Part shown: positions 26,501 to 35,500 of the stretch, piece by piece
Layout: each line of letters begins with the position of its first letter
Position numbering within the stretch: the first letter of the stretch is position 1
Assembly: GCA_947044405.1 (NCBI GenBank)
Contig: CAMRHE010000068.1
Location: 2,200,501-2,264,500 of the forward strand
Origin: Leptodactylus fallax
Lineage: Eukaryota; Chordata; Amphibia; Anura; Leptodactylidae
DNA: 64,000 bases
Direction of reading: 5' to 3'
Program-made: the position numbers and the translations under genes
The notes under the pieces: model-generated
Told to the model about the DNA's origin: nothing
Seen by the model: only the letters and a program-made list of their open reading frames with translations
Databases searched by the model: none

Positions 26501-29500
26501 TGACCAAGCAGAGCTGCAGTGTAAAGCATGGAGGACAGAAAGAATGTATCATAGCTTAAAAGAGGAGTCTGGGAAAGCTGGGTGTCCTGCAGGAAGTGTC
26601 ATGATGTCCCGATCAGCACCAGTGGGCGCAACCACTCAGAAGTCTGGACGGTTTATGAGACACTAAATAAAGTGTTTGTGCAGATTGTACTTTTGTACTT
26701 TTGTATTTATACAGAATGGAGAACGTCTCCGAAAACTGTGCAAACATCTCCATGGCTGAGCGAACACCGGCCCATCGTATCACGTACCCAACTCTCCAGC
26801 ACTGACTCATTCCATTATATCACTGCACGTGTTATGGAGCAATGTAACCGAAAGTGGCATAACTGCAAACCCATGGAGGGGAACGAAGAAGTAATGTACT
26901 GAGCCGGGTCACACAGGATCACTACTAGAGTTATACAGGGGACACATAGTGAATATACATTACATTACTGATCCTGTGTTATACTCCAGAGCTGCACTCA
27001 CTATTCTGCTGGTAGAGCTTATGCTTGTTGCTGCTTCTTCTGCTCTGAGCACTTGGTCTTTCCGATCTGTGATTCTGACTCATTCATTTACAGACAATTT
27101 CCTTGAGCTATTTCTGGGTTTCTGGAAATCCTTTATAATGCAGGAACCTCTGACTTGTTCAGTCAGCAACATGGTCAGGCAGAAGTCACAATAACACCCA
27201 GGTGGCGCCCATCAACTTCAACCTTCCTCTGAGATACCACATCATCATATTCATTGTAATTCTACTTTTGCCCTGTGGTGGCGCTGCAGGATTACTGCAC
27301 TGATCACAGGTGATCGCTGGAGGTCTCAGCAGCAGAACGCCCAGTGATCAACATTTACAAGGTGTGGACAGCAGGTCAGGAAGTGTAATCTCCTATTCAT
27401 CATGAAGCAACTATAAGATTACAGAAGAGTTTTACATCATTACTGAAGATTTACACAACCAGCAGCTCACAGATAACGTGATGTGTCCTCTATAGGCTCC
27501 TCTACTGCTCCAGACATGTATTTATAAGGCTTGTTCTGCTTGCTGTTAGTGAAAGGAAATATCCATTGTCTACATAAAGATACTCAGTCTGATGTAGTCC
27601 TGCTCACAAAACTGAGGTGTTGTCACAATGTATCAGTGCACACTGAGCTAAACAGAACAGTGACAAATGTATTTCCTGTCCTGTCCTCTCTCCTCCATTT
27701 CATATCCTGTCCTGACCTCTGTCTCCCGTCTCCTCTGTCGAGCCTCCTTGTCTCTTTTTCGCAGCTCCCTTGTGTCCCTTGCTTAGCCTCCTCGTCTCCC
27801 CTGCTCAGCCTCCTTGTCTCACCTTCACAGCCTCATCTCCCCTGCTCAGCCCCATCTCCCCTGCTCAGCCTCCTTGTCTCCCCTGCTCAGCCCCTTTGTC
27901 TCTTCTTCACAGCCTCATCTCCCCTGCTCAGCCCCCTTGTCTCTTCTTCCCTGCTCACCCTTCTCGTATCCCCTGCTCAGCCCCCTTGTCTCTTCTTCCC
28001 TGCTCACCCTTCTCGTATCCCCTGCTCAGCCCCCTTGTCTCTTTTTCTCAGCCTCCCCATCTCCCTATCAGCCCCCTTGTCTCTTTTCCCCGCTCATCCT
28101 CCTTGTCTCCTCTTCTCAGCCTCCTCATCTCCCCTGCTCAGCCTCCTCGTCTCCCCTGCTCAGCCCCCTTGTCTCTTCTTCACAGCCTCATCTCCCCAGC
28201 TCAGCCCCTTTGTCTCTTCTACCCAGCCTCCTCATCTTCCCTGCTCAGCCCCCTTGTCTGTTTTTCTCAGCCTCACCGTATCCCTATCATCCCCCTTGTC
28301 TCTTTCCCCCGCTCATCCTCCTTGTCTCTTCTTCCCAGCCTCCTCGTGTCCCTGCTCAGCCTCCTTGTTTCCTGGATCGATCACTGCTGCCTGGCATTGC
28401 CGTATCCCATGTAAAAGACACACTGACAATTTATTATACTAAATGTATTTATATGGAAAGTTGCCCAAAGACTAAGGACGATGAATATCAGGGAGGCCAC
28501 CAGTACAGATGTGAGGACTTCCTCCGCACAGTCCACCGATCTCCTCTAATCGTGTCTGGTGTGGCCTCCATTCTTCAGGATAAGACTCATAACACATCCC
28601 AAGAGGAACAACATAATCCCGGGTACTAGTGTCTGTAGTCTGGGATATTAAAGGATATGGGGCAATTATTTCTCATATATCCTAATACCGCCCACCTCCC
28701 TTCTAATACCCTCAAACTTCAGAGGGCCTCAGGGGGCAGAATCCCCTGGAGAAAGGAGCTCACCTTATCCAGGATGAATTTATTCAGGTACGGCATGTAT
28801 CCCTGGTTAGATACCGGTCCCTCATCATCATCTCTGAAATGTTCCTCCAAGGCCACCGGATCATGCGGGACATGTAACAGCGTGCAGAGATTGTGAGAGA
28901 GAACCTGAGGAGGAAACAGAGAAGAAATCAGAGGAAGCGACTCCAGGTCATAGAGAATCTGCAACATTATAATATACATTTACATCCAGAGTCACTGTGT
29001 ACATACATTACTTTTCCTGTATTATACTCCAGAGCTGCACTCACTATTCTGCTGGTGCAGTCACTGTGTACATACATTACATTACTTATCCTGTACTGAT
29101 CCTGAGTTACATCCTGTATTATACTCCAGAGCTGCACTCACTATTCTGCTGGTGCAGTCACTGAGTACATGCTGTATTATACTCCAGAGCTGCACTCAGC
29201 ACTCAGCTTATAGGACACTATTATTACTCTGTTATAGCAGACGTTGTGTAATCAGGGTTTTGTGGATTCTGCAGATTTTACGGCTGTGCTTCCCCTTCCC
29301 TCTACTACTGGGTTTACAGTTTCTCCTCTTACACAACTATTAGAGAGTTCCCATGAAAATCAACCCGGCTTAAAGTTTTAGATTTCACATTTGGCAGCGA
29401 GAAACAATCTACAAAAACACAGCGACAAAGTGAATGCAAACACTGGAGCCAGATGGTGCCTCATGGTGAGATCCAGGACACCTATAGGGGGTCTGCAGAG

Positions 29501-32500
29501 GCTGCACCAGGGATTTGGCAATTGCACCAACAATCTCACCTAACCCTTTAACTTACACCAGGTGTTCCGGCAGATCTCCATAGATGAAGGTTTGTATATC
29601 TGGCCTCCCACAATTCCATTTCTTTGCAAAAACTGTTCTACTTGGGCTGCACTTCTTGTGCTGTTCATGAATAGAATTTGAGAACTACAGTGAAGACTGA
29701 CACACATGCAGTGTGGAAGGGAAGGAAGTGTAAGAATGTAACTATAACAGGATGGAAGATTTATACTCTGCAACTTTATTACTTGCTTTGTGTGTTATCT
29801 TCAATATCTGAGTTTCCATTCACTGACTTCTTCAGTATTTTACAGTAATCCCCCATGTACTGCGGGATAATGATCATAGAAGCAGCACATCACTGAGGAC
29901 GGAGGAAGGGTCCAGGAGCAGCCTGGAAGGGGCGCCACACAGCGAGGGCAAATATATAGAGGAAAGAGGAAACAGGAGGAGAATAATAATATAAAAGAAA
30001 CAATAAAGATGTAAAAGTAACAGATAAAAAGCCGAGAACAGAGGAACAAAGTAACTAATATCCAGAAACTACTCCAATGATATAACATGGCTGATAACAG
30101 ATAGTAATAGATTGTATTCCCCTGTCCTACAGTCGGCCTCTCCTCTCCTGACATGGCTGATAACAGATAGTAATAGATTGTATTCCCCTGTCCTACAGTC
30201 GGCCTCTCCACTCCTGACATGGCTGATAACAGATAGTAATAGATTGTATTCACCTGTCCTACAGTCGGCCTCTCCCCTCCTGACGTGGCTGATAACAGAT
30301 AGTAATAGATTGTATTCCCCTGTCCTACAGTCGGCCTCTCCTCTCCTGACATGGCTGATAACAGATAGTAATAGATTGTATTCCCCTGTCCTACAGTCGG
30401 CCTCTCCCCTCTTGACATGGCTGATAACAGATAGTAATAGATTGTATTCCTGTCCTACAGTCGGCCTCTCCCCTCCTGACATGGCTGATAACAGGGAGCA
30501 ATAGATTGTAGTCAGTTCACATTTTGTTACAATTGTGAGCTAAACACATCAGTTATTATTATAGTCAATGTGGTCTGCGGGTAGCCCAAGCAGACCCAAA
30601 CAACGAAAAGCCCGGCACTAGTGTGAATGTAGCTGCACAAATCTCTCAACTAGTTTGCTACAATGTATCAGCCTGGACTCTGGGTTGTTGAGCTCACAGA
30701 GCATTATCTAGACTGGATACAATTGTAACAAACCTCAGCTGAGAGCAGGACAAGCTTTGTACAGGTGGAATTTCTCATTTATACAGAAAGTAACATATAA
30801 AGTAAATGATGAGGGATCCTTTAGATGCCATAGCGCCCCCTCCTCCATCCTCGAGTGGGGAGTCTCCTCCACACTCTCTTCCTCCAGGATGGACACGTTT
30901 GCTGGGACTAGTAGTGACAATGCTGGAAAACCAGGAGATGGTATCTCCCCTTACAGTAAATGTGGGTCACAGGACCGGGTGACGTCGCCCATTCATTTTC
31001 TCTGGAGGAAGCGGGTCCCACCTTGTCTGTCTCAGCCGAGGGACGAAGAATAATAGAGAGTGACGGAAAACGGTAAAAATATCTCACAAGAGTTAACCCT
31101 TCGTGTCTCTGTCCATGAAGGATGACCGATGCGCACTGCACTGAAGTTGTTATATAGGAACTTTCGGAAACAGCGCCACAGCTGCATATAGGTTGTGTCT
31201 GGTATTGCAGCTCAGATCTATCATGTCATTGAGGCTAAACTAATACTGCACACGACCTGTGAACAGGAGTGGCGCTGGTGTGGTTTTCTAATCCTGGAAA
31301 CCCCTATTAGAAAGTCGTCTCAAAAATTTCCAATATATCCCAAGGCTAGGGCTACACGGTGACGTGTCACGCGGAAAAAATTTAAGGTATCTCTATGGTG
31401 TTGCGTTGCAATGCACACTTGGCCGATGCACACTTGGGCATGTGCATTATGCCTCAGTCACAGGCAAGTCGCACAACGTATGTTGCCGTATAGCCCTTGC
31501 TCTATATGGGGGCCCGTGATCATACACGGGCATGTGTATAGGGCCATTACAATATAATGGGTCAGTGGGCTAGCCGTGAAAGACATGGTGACAGTGCACA
31601 CAGAGCCTGGCTCAAGATCAGTGTAAAGAACAGACTTCCTGTCTAAGTGATGACGTCATAAGGAAGTGATGAGGTGATTTCCTCCAGGAATTTGTCACCT
31701 TGTCTTCTCCAATGGATAGCGGAGCAGGAGCATAAACGGAGGTGCAAAGACCCCCGGGCTGAGCGCAGAGCTGCAGGAGCGTGTCTGTGTCATGCGATGT
31801 ATATGTAGAAGAGTTGGACGTCCTCCAATAACACACAAAGCAAATATGGCCGCAACAATAAGCACTTGTGCTTCGGAGAGAGGAAGAGTATGGGAAAGTC
31901 CAGAGCCTGAGGCAGGAGGAAGAACGAGGGCCGGTCTGTCAGCCTCAGCCTCTGACCAACATGGAGGGTCCAAAGCAAAAAAAATGGGACTGTATGAGGG
32001 CTTAGTTTTTGCAGGAAGACCTGATGTTTTTATCAATGCCTTTTTGGGGAAAAGTAACACTTTTTGATTGACTTTTTTTCGGTGGATTCAAATAATTTTT
32101 GCATAATTTTTGGTGACATAAAAGGCTTTATTTTTATGGTATTTTTATTTTTGTATTATATATAATTTTTTTTTTTTTTTTTTTTTTAATCCGGAAAAAT
32201 GTAAACAAAAAAGGAGGGAAACGTTTTTAATAGCATAAAGTGCTACTAAAAAACACTTTTTAAGGCCGGGGCCCCACATTGCGTAAACGCCACGGCAGAA
32301 AAATAAAAAAGCCGCTTTTTAAAGTACCTGCAAAGTGGATGAAATTCTGGCACATCCCATCCATACATTGCAGAAAAAAATCTGCAGTGGAAATGGTATG
32401 ATTTCAAAAACAGCATATCGATTATACCTACGGAAACGCCGGAAGTTTCCCTATATGTATAATAGAAGCAGAAAGGAAAACTCTGCGGACTGTCTGTGAA

Positions 32501-35500
32501 AAGCGGATGTAATAAATATGATCTGAATGGAGCCCAACATTGATTTAGAAACAAGAAAACTTTGAGGCTAAGGCCCCACGTTGTGGTAACACATTGGAAA
32601 AAAGCTGAGCAGTAGATTCAGCCCCTGACATACTCTGTGCTGCTGTGGACCTTGCTCTTTCCACCTTCCTGTCTCCATTCCCTGCCTCTCTATCGTTGTG
32701 TTCAGTCACATGAGTGGACAAGTCACTGCCCGCCTGCATAATGGGCCGGTCAGGCCAGCGGTATGATCCCGCAGCAGGTTATTCTGGTTCTTAACCATGA
32801 GAAATGCCAGCGGTAAAATCAGCCGTGTCCTACAGTGACTACAACCCCCAGCAATTCACTACATCCCCATCATCTACAGGTATAAAGAGAAGACACTGCA
32901 ACAATGTAACAGATCTGATATTGAGAAGGAAGGGGGGGCGTGACATGATAAGGGTTAATCCATGCATGTAATAAAACTAGTTTATACAATGTCTCAATAT
33001 CGCCATAGAGTACTGTCTGCAGAGCCTATATAACAATACGGTACATTACAGTGACTATGTAGTACCGTCATATAGTGCTTATATAACAGCACTGCCTACA
33101 AAACCTATATAATTGTACTGTACATTACAGTATCCATGTAATACCATCATATAGTGTTTATATAACAGCACTGTCTGCAGAGCCTATATAATAGTACTGT
33201 ACATTACAGTGTCCATGTAGTACCGTCATATAGTGCTTATATCACAGCACTGTCTACAGAGCCTATATAATAGTACTGTACATCACAGTGTCCATGTAGT
33301 ACCGTCATATAGTGCTTATATAATTTTACAGTCTCAAATAGCCGTATCGTACAGCACATACATATTACTGTCTACAGGGCCCATATGATAGTACTATACA
33401 TTACAGTGCTCATATAATGGGCACAAGGAAAGTTAACCCTTAAATTATAGACAAGGGTCTATGTCCCCCTACTAAGTAAAGGGGTTGGGGCCTAGAGGAC
33501 ACTACAGATCTATACTGAACTGTCTCAGGGGATCGCGCTATTTGCACTGAAACACTACACAATGAGACTACAGAAGTTTGTGCCCCCTCCATCTTCTACA
33601 CTCCTCAGTTTGTTCTGTCTACAATTGCTGTGCACATGAAAGGCGCTGGTACAATGTAACGACGCACAGCTATATATAATGCATGCTGCCTCCTGACAGT
33701 CGTATTGTCAGTGATAATAGGGAGGATATTATATGTCAATAGTCGCACAGGCGCCATTATTTCCAGCGCCATGGGAGGTAGAAAACGTATCCTGTGCAGC
33801 TTTGTCTTTGGGAAAGTTTGTTTTCCAGCTCAGTCTAATGGTATTGGGGGTAATAAAAGGGGCAACTGTTCTGGGGCAATCGTTGCATTTAGAGAGGTTG
33901 TCACTTTAATCAGGGGGAGGGAACTTCACTAGACCCACCCAAGAGGGGGTGCACACTGTAGAGGTGGGAGGGAGCTTTACCAGACCCACCCAAGAGGGGG
34001 CGCACACTGTGGAGGTGGGAGGGAACTTCACTAGACCCACCCAAGAGGGGCGCACACTGTGGAGGTGGGAGGGACCTTTACTAGACCCACCCAAGAGGGG
34101 GCGCACACTGTGGAGGTGGGAGGGAGCTTTACTAGACCCACCCAAGAGGGGGCGCACACTGTGGAGGTGGGAGGGAACTTCACTAGACCCACCCAAGAGG
34201 GGGTGCACACTGTGGAGGTGGGAGGGAGCTTTACTAGACCCACCCAAGAGGGGGCACACACTGTAGAGGTGGGAGGGAGCTTTACCAGACCCACCCAAGA
34301 GGGGGCGCACACTGTGGAGGTGGGAGGGACCTTTACTAGACCCACCCAAGAGGGGGCGCACACTGTGGAGGTGGGAGGGAGCTTTACTAGACCCACCCAA
34401 GAGGGGGCGCACACTGTGGAGGTGGGAGGGAGCTTTACTAGACCCACCCAAGAGGGGGTGCACACTGTGGAGGTGGGAGGGAGCTTTACTAGACCCACCC
34501 AAGAGGGGGCACACACTGTAGAGGTGGGAGGGAGCTTTACCAGACCCACCCAAGAGGGGGCGCACACTGTGGAGGTGGGAGGGACCTTTACTAGACCCAC
34601 CCAAGAGGGGGCGCACACTGTGGTGGTGGGAGGGAGCTTTACTAGACCCACCCAAGAGGGGGCGCACACTGTGGCGGTGGGAGGGAGCTTTACTAGACCC
34701 ACCCAAGAGGGGGTGCACACTGTGGAGGTGGGAGGGAGCTTTACTAGACCCACCCAAGAGGGGGCGCACACTGTGGAGGTGGGAGGGAACTTCACTAGAC
34801 CCACCCAAGAGGGGGCGCACACTGTGGAGGTGGGAGGGAACTTCACTAGACCCACCCAAGAGGGGGTGCACACTGTGGAGGGCAGATCCTTTAGTTGCAT
34901 GGAGAGTCTCATAGTACATTTTACCCTTCAATTCCTTTTTTAACCTGCACCCTCAGCAATCTGAATTCTTTCCCTGCTCCCTTCCCCAATTGCCCACCCC
35001 CATGATGAATTATTCCAACCCGTTGGAGCCTAGTGATCACATGACTGTGGCAAATTGATATAAGGGCGCACACGGGCAGGTGAGGGCTCATATAAAACCC
35101 CACAGTGAAGTGAAAGTGACGAGAGCCGGGGCCATTATCGCCCCTTGCCCTGGGTGAAGGAGTTACTGATCCCATTATATTCTGGACAGACGTCCTTCAT
35201 CCCACACCACTGATCACTAGCAAGCATCATTACTTCCCCTGAAAACACTACAGTTCTTAAAGCAACTGACACCCAGCTTTTCCAGTGCCCTGAATGGCAA
35301 ATCCATCTTGTCATACAGTAACACATACCCTGTACCCATATTGATACAAAATTAGGACCATCTGACATTCAGGACACCAGGAAAGCTGGGTGACAACCCA
35401 TGAGGGAGTGATATAACTATATCACCCAGCTTTCCCACAAACAGATACTGTCAAATAGGGTTTTTAACAACATAACTAAAACGGAGGATTCTGGGAGGTT

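Noticed and set aside
27531..28629. Three overlapping Ser/Pro/Leu-rich frames of 214-303 codons
   Set aside because: Composition effect of a C/T-rich repeat, open in all three plus frames at once.
30069..30504. Open frames of 130-192 codons in the 66-bp array
   Set aside because: Period divisible by three and open on both strands; intronic repeat.
33906..34943. Open frames of 293-341 codons on both strands with [21 protein letters not shown] repeats
   Set aside because: Produced by the 51-bp minisatellite (17 codons); no domain, no start context, and intronic to SWAP70.
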